A DNA stretch of 33,050 bases, from contig NW_006920421.1 of assembly GCF_000344685.1 (NCBI RefSeq), positions 660,430-693,479 of the forward strand, read 5' to 3'. Positions 10,166 through 19,669 of the stretch are shown piece by piece. The DNA comes from Gloeophyllum trabeum ATCC 11539. Its lineage: Eukaryota; Basidiomycota; Agaricomycetes; Gloeophyllales; Gloeophyllaceae. Below the pieces are notes generated by a model that was not told the origin of the DNA, did not search any database, and saw only the letters and a list, made by a program, of their open reading frames with translations. A program made the translations under genes and the position numbers. The stretch's first letter is position 1, and every line of letters begins with the position of its first letter.

Positions 10166-11228
10166 GTGTGCCTGTTTGTATGATTTGAGCATGCGACGAT
10201 ATTGTGTATGCATGACATGCTCTCATCTACGCTCGCTTGGACAACAAGCGAGTGTGTTTTGCGCACGTTGTGCGGCCACAGGTGCGGTCGGATACACAGC
10301 TAGCGGGTACAAGGGAATGATTGTCATTGATTGAGCCAAACGATGAGATAAAATGGCAAGTTACCTGCCGTTTCGGGCCGCACGCAGATCACTCGCGAAT
10401 GTGGCGAACTGGTGGAGTCTCATCGCTCCCTTTCCTAGTCACAAGGTCACCTTTGTGGTCACCGGGCCCAGCCACTGTGCTGTTGTTCCATCTACCGTGA
10501 CAGTACATGGTGACGCGGCTCAACGTCCCAACGAGTAGTATCATGTCGAGTTTGCAGACAAAAGGCACAAGGTACGAACCGTCGGTCGTAGCTTTCCTCC
10601 GCTAAGGAGGTGATCCTACAGGATGAGATTACTCTAAAGCAATTGTGTATATCGGACTGATGGTGATTGACCGGAAAAGTAGTCAGGGCAGCCTCAAGAA
10701 CGGATCAGCAGGCGTTGCGTCTGCGTTCCACCGAGGGAGTATACTACAGCCCAGACATTCGACGATTTCCACATTATGCATTAACGAAATGGTTATGGCA
10801 ACAGCTTTTTTTGTTGTCTGGCACTAACATTTTTGACAAGTCTGCAGACACCACGCCAGTCGTGCTTCATAGCTGCTGCATCTGGTCCTCAAGTCTTCGA
10901 TAATCCTGCGGCACTGCCATCCACCAAAGCCATCTATGTTCCTCTCTATGCAATCCCTCGCTGTTGTTGTTTGCACCCATTTTCTGTGGGGCTTCAAGAT
11001 CCCTGCTGCCAGGGTCCAGGATACCGTAAAATCCGTCTGGACTGAAGTGCGTAGACCCCGACGACACAGGGAAACGATGGCTCATCTCCCCGGATTGAGA
11101 ACGTTGTCATATGGCCCACAATATCATATTCGAAAGAAGACATATCGCTGTCATGACGGACAGGTACTGACTCGTTCTTAGGCGTCGGTACAGGTACTGG
11201 CCGACCTCGACGTGACTACCGCCTGGAG
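10166..11228. other. Intergenic, no gene recognised
   Basis: About 1.1 kb between PWP1 and the protease. Short ORFs such as 10353-10538 (+) show no family features. At 10597-10627 two small hairpins follow each other (CCTCC..GGAGG and ATCCT..AGGAT). Nothing else stands out. Confidence 0.5.
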
Positions 11229-11236
11229 TATAAGAG
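11229..11236 (+). promoter_or_regulatory. TATA box (TATAAGAG) of the aspartic protease gene
   Basis: TATAAGAG lies 109 bp before ATG 11338, a common distance for inducible fungal genes. It also argues for the internal ATG 11338 as start, because the longer open frame begins only at a GTG close to this box. Confidence 0.45.
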
Positions 11237-11337
11237 GACTATACGATGTCCTTCGTACTCATAAACCAACCCTCCTCCGTTCCCACAAGTGCCAGCAGCC
11301 TCGCAAAATATCACGACGCATTTTGCAGACGCTCGGG

Positions 11338-12712
11338 ATGGTCTTTCTCGCTGCCGCTGTCGCCTTCTGCGGCGGCCTCGCTGTCGCATATGGCATGAAC
11401 ACCAGAGAAGCGGAAGGCATAACTCCGGGAAGATTTAGCCTCCCTCTCGAGAGGACCTCAGTGTTCTCCAGTGGCGTCCTGTCGTCCCGTGCGACGACTG
11501 GGAGCGCTCCTATGACGTTCTACAAGAGTTTCGGAGAGTGGACGTGCAATGGGACGTTCGGAGGCTCGCAGACCCTGCAGCTCGAGATCGATACCGGCTC
11601 CGCAGACTTGTGCGCTACACTTGCTCTACTATCGCCCGACTGATGGCTGAACTCTCCATAGGTGGGTGATGAGCACTCTGCAGAGCTCTATACAGCTCTC
11701 CGGACATGCTTACTATGACTCGTCGAAGTCTAGCACTTTCGAAGCAATGCGCGGATATACCTGGAAGGTTGGCCATAGCGGTGGTGCCTCAGGCAGCGTC
11801 ATCGGGACCGAAACCGTCAACATAGGCGGCGCCTCTGTTTCCACAGTGATAGAACTCGCGAATAATGTCTCTACCTCCTTGGCGAATGACATAGGACAAG
11901 ATGGTTTCGTAGGCCTCGGGAGGAAGTCCAACGGGTTAAACACCGGTGAGCATTCCTGTGAATATCTTCAGCATGAGAGGTAATACTTTCGAATCAGTAC
12001 ACACCAGTGGTGGGACCTACTCACCCCAGAAGACCTTCTTCGAGAATATCCAGGGATCACTCGAAAATCCTATCTTTGCGTTGTATCTGAATCATGGAGC
12101 CAGCTCCGGAAGTATAGATTTTGGCTATATAGATGACACCAAATACAGTGGCAGTCTTGTCGATGCGACGTTGGTCGACTCGGTGTACTGGGAAGTCAAC
12201 TCCACGCACTCGAAGGTCGGCAGCACCGTCTATGCCAACACAATCGGAACAACAGCAATCATAGGTAACCGCGTATGACCCGTTTGTGAAAGAATTCTAA
12301 CGAGGTCATCCGATAGATAGCGGCACCACGCTCATAAAGGTCTTCAACGACACGGCCGCGCACCTATATGGTGCCATCGACGGAGCACAATACACATCTA
12401 ACTATGGGTGGATATTCCCTTGCACCAGCTCCATCCCGAGCTTTCAGATGCTTGTGGGAGACTACTACGCAATTGTCGGTGCGGGCCAGATCAAGTGGCG
12501 GACTGTAGGGAACGGAAGTGAGTCTTCGACGCGGCCCAGCGGAAGTCGCCTTACTGACTTGCGACTGGTACAAACCCTCAGACTGTCGAGGAGGCGTCCA
12601 GCTTCAATCCTTGAGCGAAGATTACATGATATTCGGTTCCATGATCCTCGCCACGCAGTACATGGTCTTCGACCCGACGAACACCCGTGTTCAATTCGGA
12701 TTGTTGAAGTGA
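11338..12712 (+). CDS. Secreted aspartic protease (pepsin family A1)
   Basis: Endopeptidase of the pepsin fold using two catalytic Asp. Model: 11338-11609, 11662-11945, 11998-12264, 12317-12517, 12582-12712, 384 aa. ATG 11338 gives a hydrophobic signal (MVFLAAAVAFCGGLAVAYG); a propeptide-like stretch follows. First active site is D85-T-G-S, in IDTGSADLWV, restored by the 52-nt intron 11610-11661. Then come YDSSKSSTF, GSVIGTETVNIGG and DGFVGLGR. The second active site is D275-S-G-T-T, whose Asp codon is split by intron 12265-12316. A Cys pair (FPCTSS and NCRGGVQ) and the C-terminal IFGSMILATQYMVFDP block are typical of A1. The second intron could instead end at 11979 (34 nt), adding six residues. 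The gene is convergent with the GH10 xylanase, with 212 bp between stops. Substrate unknown. Confidence 0.92.
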
Positions 12713-12924
12713 CTGAAACCACGCATTCAAGTCCCCGCTCGTGATTGGTTGTGCTTTTTGATTTACTCAGTCCGTGGCCTAAGTATAAGGCTCCATGTAT
12801 GCTCTCGCGACTGTGAGAATCCACCAAGCACTATCGGAACATTGTACGGTCAATGCGGGTCCCCAGATGTTGCACCCAATAACAAATTTGTGACAGTGTT
12901 TTGTCTTTCCACTGCGCTCCACCA

Positions 12925-14483
12925 TTACTGCCAGCCAGCAACAATTCCGTCGTAGGCAGGCTTCTTCACAAGGTTCTGGGACAAAGATATTAATGCGATT
13001 ATCGTGGTACCAGTGGAGCTATCCTTACCGAGTCGTAAGGTGTCGCGGCACCCTGACCGGAGAAGGTGCTCGGTACCCAAGAGTACTAATGCGCTCACAT
13101 TAGAATACCCTATCAATGTGTGAATCGAGGGGTACCATACCTTGTCAGTGAAGTCCCAAACGGTGACGCCAACGCAGCCGGAGACGGCCCTGCATGCAGA
13201 GATGACAGTGTCATAATCGGTCTTCTGCTGCTCCAGGAGGGCAGCAGTTTCGGGGAGGGTCATGCGGATGTCCAGCTCGGTGATGGCGACCTCGACGCCG
13301 AGCGCGGTGAACTGCTCCATGATGGACTGAAGCGAGGTGGGGACTTCGCCGACGATGAAGTGGGACTGCAGACCAACACCGTCGATGGGAACGCCCTCTG
13401 CCTTAAGACTCTCCACGAGGTTCAGCATAGCTGTCGCCTTGGAACCTGTAGAAGCGATCAGGTCGAAGGTTTGCGGATTAAAAGTGGGCGACGCGTACCC
13501 GTGTACTCAATGTTGTACTCGTTGATGTAGAGCTTGGCATTAGGGTCGGCGGCTCTGGCTGCGCGCAGGGCGATGGGAATGTATGCTGGGCCGATGGTGT
13601 TGTAGAAGACATCCGAGCGGTAAGTACCGTCGTCATTGAAGGGCTCTAGATGACACCATTGTAAGTCGTCGCACATGTTGTTCAGCGTTGATATCCTACC
13701 ATTGATTACATCCCAGGCATCTGTTTGACAGACACGTTAGCACCTAAAGAAAGATTTGGGGAAAGAGCTGTTCACGTACAACTGGATACCAAAAGCGGAA
13801 TGTCAGAGGTGCTAGGTGTCTGAAGAACTCGGAAACACTTACACTTGTCCCTTATAGCGGCTAACCAATTCCGTAGTATGGTCCTGAACTACGGCAGTAA
13901 GTGTGGCATTGGTCCAAGACCCGGAGGTCACCCAGCTGGGGAGCTGGTTGTACCAGACACAGTTGTGGCCTGTTGGCAAGTATTCAGCATTGATCTGGTA
14001 AAGCAGTGAGAAGCTTTTACCTCTCAGGAGCTGGCCATTGGTCTTCGCGAGGTTGGCGATCTGGTCAGCGTTCGTCCAGGTCCATGTTCCCTGCTCCGGC
14101 TCTGTATTTTCCTTGAGATATCCGGGTCAATCACACAGTTTTCAGGAAACACGCGAGTAACGAACCCATTTCATGGCGTTCGCAGGGGTGATCTGGCCGA
14201 AGTTTGCATTGTTGTCCAGGATAGTGGTATAAGCGGTGTCAGTAAGCTCCCCGTTGTCGGTGGCAGTACCCATGTACAGTTTCCCTGCCGCCTTCGCCGC
14301 AGTATTGAGGGCGACGGTAGATGTACCAGTCGGCAAAGCCGAAGAGGCGGCGGGAGTAGGCTAACAAGGACCAAAGCAAGCCATCAATCGTGGAGTGAGG
14401 ATGGTCGAAGCACGCGGACTCACAGGTGCGCATTGCACAAGGGGCAGCAAGGCAAGGAGAACGGTGAAGGTCTTAGAAATCAT
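12925..14483 (-). CDS. Secreted GH10 endo-1,4-beta-xylanase
   Basis: Cleaves the beta-1,4-xylan backbone with retention, outside the cell. Model on the minus strand: 14483-14424, 14360-14166, 14111-14021, 13969-13843, 13781-13780, 13720-13700, 13645-13499, 13445-13141, 13085-13029, 12975-12925, 351 aa. Signal peptide [20 protein letters not shown] fills exon 1. A short Thr/Ser/Pro linker leads directly into the catalytic domain ([22 protein letters not shown]), so no CBM1 is present. The acid/base Glu166 is in VYAWDVINEPF and the nucleophile Glu271 in [22 protein letters not shown] and VTVWDFTDK follow, and the protein ends at IVAGWQ. To keep the VYAWDV motif, a 2-nt exon (13780-13781) is required, followed by a 21-nt exon. 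All other introns are 51-63 nt. Confidence 0.95.
13780..13781 (-). other. Predicted 2-nt microexon (TT) of the GH10 gene
   Basis: On the minus strand the upstream exon ends CAA GT before donor GTAAGT (13842). The acceptor TATCCAG ends at 13782, TT follows, and a consensus donor GTACGT starts at 13779; the next acceptor CAAACAG ends at 13721 before ATGCCTGGG. GT+TT+AT reads Val-Tyr and continues Ala-Trp-Asp-Val. Both flanking introns (61 and 59 nt) carry good branch sites (CTGAC and CTAAC). Skipping TT shifts the frame; extending it to any later donor does not restore the frame. Confidence 0.7.
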
Positions 14484-14549
14484 GTTCACAATGCAATGAG
14501 CCGACGAAGAAATTTGGGGCCTGGATGGGCTAACTGGAGGCGTACCCTA

Positions 14550-14557
14550 CTTTTATA
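14550..14557 (-). promoter_or_regulatory. TATA box (TATAAAAG) of the xylanase gene
   Basis: A perfect TATAAAAG on the minus strand, 66 bp upstream of the ATG at 14483. Strong TATA boxes are usual for induced secreted hydrolases in fungi. Confidence 0.65.
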
Positions 14558-15295
14558 GCGGAATCGTGAGACGCACTCCGACGTCACTTGAATTAAACAC
14601 TCTGGTCCTCCTGACCGGTTAAGTTGCTGCAGGCCGCCACCACGCCTGCGCAAGAATGAAGTGGTCGCGTTCCTACCGTTGTTAACGCAGAATGTCCGAC
14701 GGCCCGGCCCTGCCGCCAGCCACGTTCAAAGTTCGGGGAAACCGATGCAGTGGCAGAATCCTCCGAATATGAAATAGACATTACAGCTACGTCGGAACTG
14801 ACAGGTGTATTTTTGTGGCAGTCATACACCTAGCAAACATGGGTTTAGATTCCCTCCGGGATCATGGATACAGCGGACAACACTCGGGATTGTATCATGA
14901 GCTGATGGCAAACCGAGGACTCCATACAATGACTGGTCAGAGGTAGCCCCGGATTTTGTTGGCATGACGGAGCGCCGAGTAGGAATAGATTCGGGTTGCA
15001 TTCGGAGGCTTCCTTTCTATAGCCCGCCCAGATTCCGCCTGGTTCTGTGCACTTTGACTGACGACTCGTCCACGTGGATGTACGATCGATCCGAGATTTA
15101 CCAGATGAGACGCCTTTCTGTTTCCCATCCAAGAGTAAGAATATACTGCCCGAGCAGACTCACCAGAAAGTATGACGAAATCAACAAGACGAATACAGCG
15201 AACAGCACCTGCCAGTGTCGAAGAGAACGTTAAGCGCATACAGACTTCGGGCTGTGGACTGCCGGTAGAGCCTCACCTACTTCGCTGACCAAAGC
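14558..15295. other. Upstream region of the xylanase gene, no gene
   Basis: Holds the distal promoter of the xylanase. The open frames 14845-15132 and 14937-15239 on the minus strand have no family resemblance and no supporting splice pattern. No RNA gene is seen. Confidence 0.5.
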
Positions 15296-15737
15296 TCACA
15301 GACCTTCCAAACCTACTCCGATGCGGCAATGCCGTAGGTACTTCGGCGGGATAACATATGCGGGAACACATCCCAAAGACCCCACCAGTTCTTCTAGGCA
15401 GGCCATTCCGCCTGCTGCATGTTGAATCCGGACTTGGAGAGGTACGGAAAATCCTGGGCGATCCCCGTGACGACGCAGTGATTCCGAGCAGTAGATCCGC
15501 GAAAGTTGGAGAAGCGGAGGAGAATTGAATGTCATCGGAGGCTGCCAGAACTGCAAAGATGCGAAGGAGTAATTCAGGGGGCGAACGTGAGAAGCTGTCG
15601 AGGGATTGGGTAGAATCTCGAGAGCCTGGGCATGCGCGGCCAGACTCGTCCTCAACTACTCTTGGGCGGTACCGAGAAAAGGTTTTGAAGATTCTAGCAC
15701 CCAAGGGATGCTGTCGTCCACTACGAAAGTCGCCCAA
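15296..15737 (-). pseudogene. F-box protein fragment, probably degraded
   Basis: One minus-strand frame (15737-15273) contains an F-box-like helix set: SPPELLLRIFAVLAASDDIQ, followed by FSSASPTFADLLLG. The text that would normally follow in basidiomycete F-box proteins (a segment like LQ..I..AAGGM) appears in a different frame, at about 15450-15400 (VPLQVRIQHAAGGM). This indicates either an unrecognised intron or a frameshift. No long downstream exons with further family features were found, so I favour a remnant. F-box proteins recruit substrates to SCF ubiquitin ligases; no specific role can be given. Confidence 0.4.
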
Positions 15738-17276
15738 TAGGAATGCATCGATTCTCGAAGCGTGCAGGAACGCACCTCGTGATTGCGGGGGAACGCTTTA
15801 CCGGATCAATGACAATTGAAGGATACACTTGTTCCACAATACTGATCCCAGGTCGAGCCGGTCAGAACTGGTCTTGCGGGCTATCTGTGGAAAGCGGCGT
15901 GTAGCACATGCCGGGAGATACGCCGACCATGCACTCCGCTCACCTGGTTTATAATGGAAAGTATTTTCACGGAAGGGAAACTCAAGGTCCAGCTAACTGG
16001 GGATCATATATCATCGACGTCCAACAGCGGCAGAGAACCATACCAACCCCCCCCCCCCTTTTCCCCTTGTCGTATGGTAGGTAGCAACGTGTTGTGTGTA
16101 TCAGATACAGCAAGATATTCTTCTTCTTCTTCTGGTGGGTCCTACAGTTCGCATTTTGAACAGTGATCGGTACTACAAAGGCAAGCAGGTCGCATCTGGC
16201 TTGCTCGCCTTTACTGCAGTCACTGCCGTAACTGTAGACGTTCACCGGGATGGCTACTACACGAGATGAAGATGATCCATTTTATTAGAGCGAGGGGTAT
16301 TACATACCTCTTCCTCATCCAGCGAGAAGTGACCTTCGTATGGAGAACTGTTCAAATCGTACACTGTTGATGCAGCTTCAAGTCGCGCATATGGACTTCA
16401 AATTTCAGGCTCGGCCAGGTGAGCCACGTTCTCTCAAAAGTCAATCGTGATGATGAACCTCATCACAATTACATCCAAAAAAGAAACAGTTTTATCCCGA
16501 AAGCACTACAAGCACAACGCAGAGCACGAACGCGATAAACGACAGCCAACTACATGAATGTGTAAGGCGTCCTGCTTGCGACAATCATCCTTCCAGACCA
16601 CTTTCGACTTCATGAACTTCAGCAATTGCGAAGCTTCCACCGAGAGAGATCCAGTCTAACGGACGATCGTCGACAAGCACGAGATGCCTAGGTACCTCAG
16701 AGCGAGATACCCCGGGTTGCTCTAGAGGACGGGAACGCGGACCAGAAGGCGGAAGAGCTGATATCAAGCCCGAACTTTTGAGTCCTCACGATTGTTCGGA
16801 GGAACCTGAGAAGAATCTTCTGCACTTTATATAAATGTACCAGTATGTTATTCCCACGCTTCTCCGCGCTAATGCTTGATGCTTCATATACGTCGGCGAT
16901 GGTGTAGTACCGTATGTCGGAATCTCTACAGATAGCAAGCCCTTTCTCTGCCTTACCAGTTCCTAGCTGATATACGGGTCGGCTTTACTATGCCATGAAT
17001 TGAAGGGCATGTTGGCGCCCATAGTCCGTTAGGCAGGTCCTACTATGTTCCCAGGTTAGCACACAACTCAATCTTCCCGTCAGACTCGGAGCTAAGATCA
17101 ACACTGCAGTTTTGATATATATATAGATAAATACAGAGCGTCTGATGAGCATTTACCCATACGCTCTTGCTTGTTCGGTAGTGGAGGCTGACACTAGAAC
17201 TTCGGCCTGACGTCTCGGACAGCGTCTTCCAAGGAAGAACTGGGCTAAGTATGCCACAGACTCCATCCGGACTGTT
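15738..17276. other. Intergenic, low-complexity tracts only
   Basis: About 1.5 kb with no recognisable gene. A run of 11 C lies near 16049-16059 and a TTC microsatellite near 16119-16134. A TATATATATAG stretch lies near 17115, in the distal promoter of the DUF2235 gene. ORF 16585-16767 (-) is short and unsupported. Confidence 0.5.
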
Positions 17277-17282
17277 TATAAA
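17277..17282 (+). promoter_or_regulatory. TATA box of the DUF2235 gene
   Basis: TATAAA in the context GTTTATAAACC, itself a small palindrome, lies 51 bp before the ATG at 17328. A second CATAAAAG follows at 17288. Either could place the transcription start close to the start codon. Confidence 0.4.
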
Positions 17283-17327
17283 CCCTCATAAAAGCTCATC
17301 AGACAAGGCGCTACTTCATCACCAGCC

Positions 17328-19521
17328 ATGGCCACTACCAGCAGACCCCCTCCCCAACCGCTTAGCGCGACTGGCTCCAGATTCTCTGCATCTTCTAGCA
17401 CGTCCGCTAGCACGGATCCGTGCTCACCATATATATCATCTTTTACAGACACGCCACTTACTACCCCTAACACCTCCTCCTTTATCCGCTCTGGAGGCGG
17501 CAGAGTTATCGTCGATGAGGATGTAATCCCGTCAAGAGTTCCGGGTGAACCTAGGAACCTTGTACTATGTTTCGACGGTACCGGAGACCAATTCGATAAT
17601 GATGTAAGTGTGAGGAACTTACGACGCATACATGTATCATGAGGGTGCCGGAAACGCTGACCTTCGGATCACAGAATTCAAACATCGTCCAGCTGTTTTC
17701 TTTGCTGAAGAAAGACGACAGGCACCGGCAAATGGTATACTACCAAGTAAGAGAGAACCTGTTCTCCTCTGGTCTTATGACTTACAATTACTTCGCAGGC
17801 GGGTATAGGCACTTACACCGTACCACAGGTAGCCACGCCATTCTGGACGAACATATCGAAGACAGTCGACATGATGATTGCATGGAACCTGGACGCCCAC
17901 GTTATGGGCGGCTATGAGTTTTTGATGGAGAATTGTCCGTGAACCTCAGTCAGCGTTAGCGAACCAAGTCTAACCATAAGTATATAGACGAGGCTGGAGA
18001 CAAGATATGTATTTTCGGGTTCTCCAGGGGCGCGTATACCGCCAGAGCTTTGGCCGGCATGATACACAAGGTTTGCGTTTCCTGGACTGTAGATGGCCTA
18101 TCAATTAATCGGCTATGCGTCTAGGTCGGCCTACTCCCGGCTTGTAATCATCAGCAAATCCCCTTTGCATACAAGATGTACACAAAAGCTGACGAGGAAG
18201 GCTGGGAGCAAAGCACAGCGTTCAAAAAGGCTTTCTGCATCGATGTCGAAGTCGAGTTTCTCGGCGTCTGGTAAGCCAATCTCATACTTCAGAACTATCA
18301 GCCCAACCCACAATCGGCTTCGGATAGGGACACAGTTTGTTCGGTCGGGCTGATCCCGCGAACTCTACCTTTCACAACATCCAACACTGCTGTCAAATAT
18401 TTCCGACACGCGTTGAGTCTCGACGAACATAGGGCGAAGTTCAAGCATAACTGGTAAGGGCATCAAGGTCCTCTTTCAGATTGGAATCCTCTCACTTCCT
18501 GTCCCTCCTGGGCTAGTTGGAATAAACCGACTGAAGAGCAGCAAAAGCTGGGCACGCAGCCAGGTGACATGCCGAAGTCGAACGGCCAGCGATCGTCCGC
18601 ATTAACGACATCCTCGATATACTCGATTTACCAGGGGCTGCCGTCACCCTTCCGAACCTCTACAATGTCGCAACGATCCGGCGGATCCTCTAAATACCCA
18701 GAGGAAAAGAGCAGGTTCTCTGAAGACAGTACGAAGGACGAGGTGCACCGCAATCTGGAGAGGCAATACAGCCACGATTACCAGCGCGAGACGGACGTCC
18801 TCGAGGTCTGGTTTGCAGGCTGTCACTGCGGTGGGTGGAACGCACCACGGCTTTCTCCAACGAAATCTGATGTCCGATCACGTCAGATGTCGGTGGGGGT
18901 TCGGTACCCAATGATACCCCGCATAGCCTGGCACGCATCCCGTTGAGATGGATGATCCGTCAATGCTTCGAGTGCAAGATCGGCATAGCCTTTCACGCCA
19001 GTCAACTACGCACCATAGGCCTCGACCCCGCTTCATTGTATCCCGCAGTAAAGGAACGCCCGCCACTGGGCCCAGAACAGTCATTCCTTGCATCAGCACA
19101 AGCACTTCTCCAAGCTAGCAAGGATAGCCCGCTCAACGGACGGAGCCCATTCCTGAGTGAGGAAGAGGAAGATATATTGGACGCACTCTCGCCGATTTAT
19201 GACCAGCTCGTGCTTGCCAAGGGCTGGTGGCTCTTGGAAATGCTGCCCATGGAGGAGAGATACCAGAACGGAGAAGATGGGACAGAGTGGCTGTCCGGTC
19301 TAGTGTATGTACGAAGAGCTTCTCCGCAACGGTCAGGATCTAATATTTGTAATCAACACAGAGTAAACCTTGGACGTCCACGGACGATCCGCCGACAGAA
19401 GAAAGACGGTCTTCGCGTCCATCGCACAGTGAAGTTGCGGATGGTAGCAGAGGAATTACTGCAAGGTGGGAAGTACATCCCTCGGGCGAAATTCGAGGTT
19501 GAGCCGACATGGGTCGATTGA
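17328..19521 (+). CDS. DUF2235 alpha/beta-hydrolase family protein
   Basis: DUF2235 proteins are alpha/beta hydrolases related to the catalytic domain of bacterial T6SS phospholipases of the Tle1 type; the fungal members have no settled function. Model: 17328-17603, 17675-17746, 17799-17934, 17988-18070, 18125-18270, 18328-18453, 18517-18830, 18887-19304, 19362-19521, 576 aa. After a Ser/Thr/Pro-rich leader (residues 1-70) comes NLVLCFDGTGDQFDND (77-92), then SNIVQLFSLLKKD and YYQAGIGTY. The nucleophile elbow is GFSRGAYTARALAGM with Ser174. Later motifs are VEFLGVWDTVCSVG, FRHALSLDEHRAKF, EVWFAGCHCDVGGGSV (Asp at the splice) and HSLARIPLRWMIRQCF. A Ser-rich insert separates the third and fourth blocks. 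There is no signal peptide. It is convergent with GPI1 (148 bp). Confidence 0.9.
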
Positions 19522-19669
19522 TTATTCGTCCCCTTTTCTTTTCTCTGGGTCTACTTGATGTATGTACCAGTATAACATGTGCTACAGCTACGCAGGGAGA
19601 CGGAGGCGATGATAATGATGCATGTATTAATAGCCAGCTCGTAAGAATCTAGTCTAGCAACTCACTATA

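Noticed and set aside
10602..10615. TAAGGAGGTGATCC, identical to the complement of the 3' end of bacterial 16S rRNA
   Set aside because: The match stops after 14 nt and neither flank resembles SSU rRNA, so it is taken as chance within a small double hairpin.
11946..11979. A 34-nt intron in the aspartic protease gene
   Set aside because: The acceptor at 11997 gives a 52-nt intron in the same phase, typical for this genome.
12749..12955. Plus-strand ORF with LYGQCGSPD, reminiscent of a CBM1 cellulose-binding start
   Set aside because: The remaining CBM1 cysteines and aromatic residues are missing, and the ORF is antisense to the 3' end of the xylanase gene.
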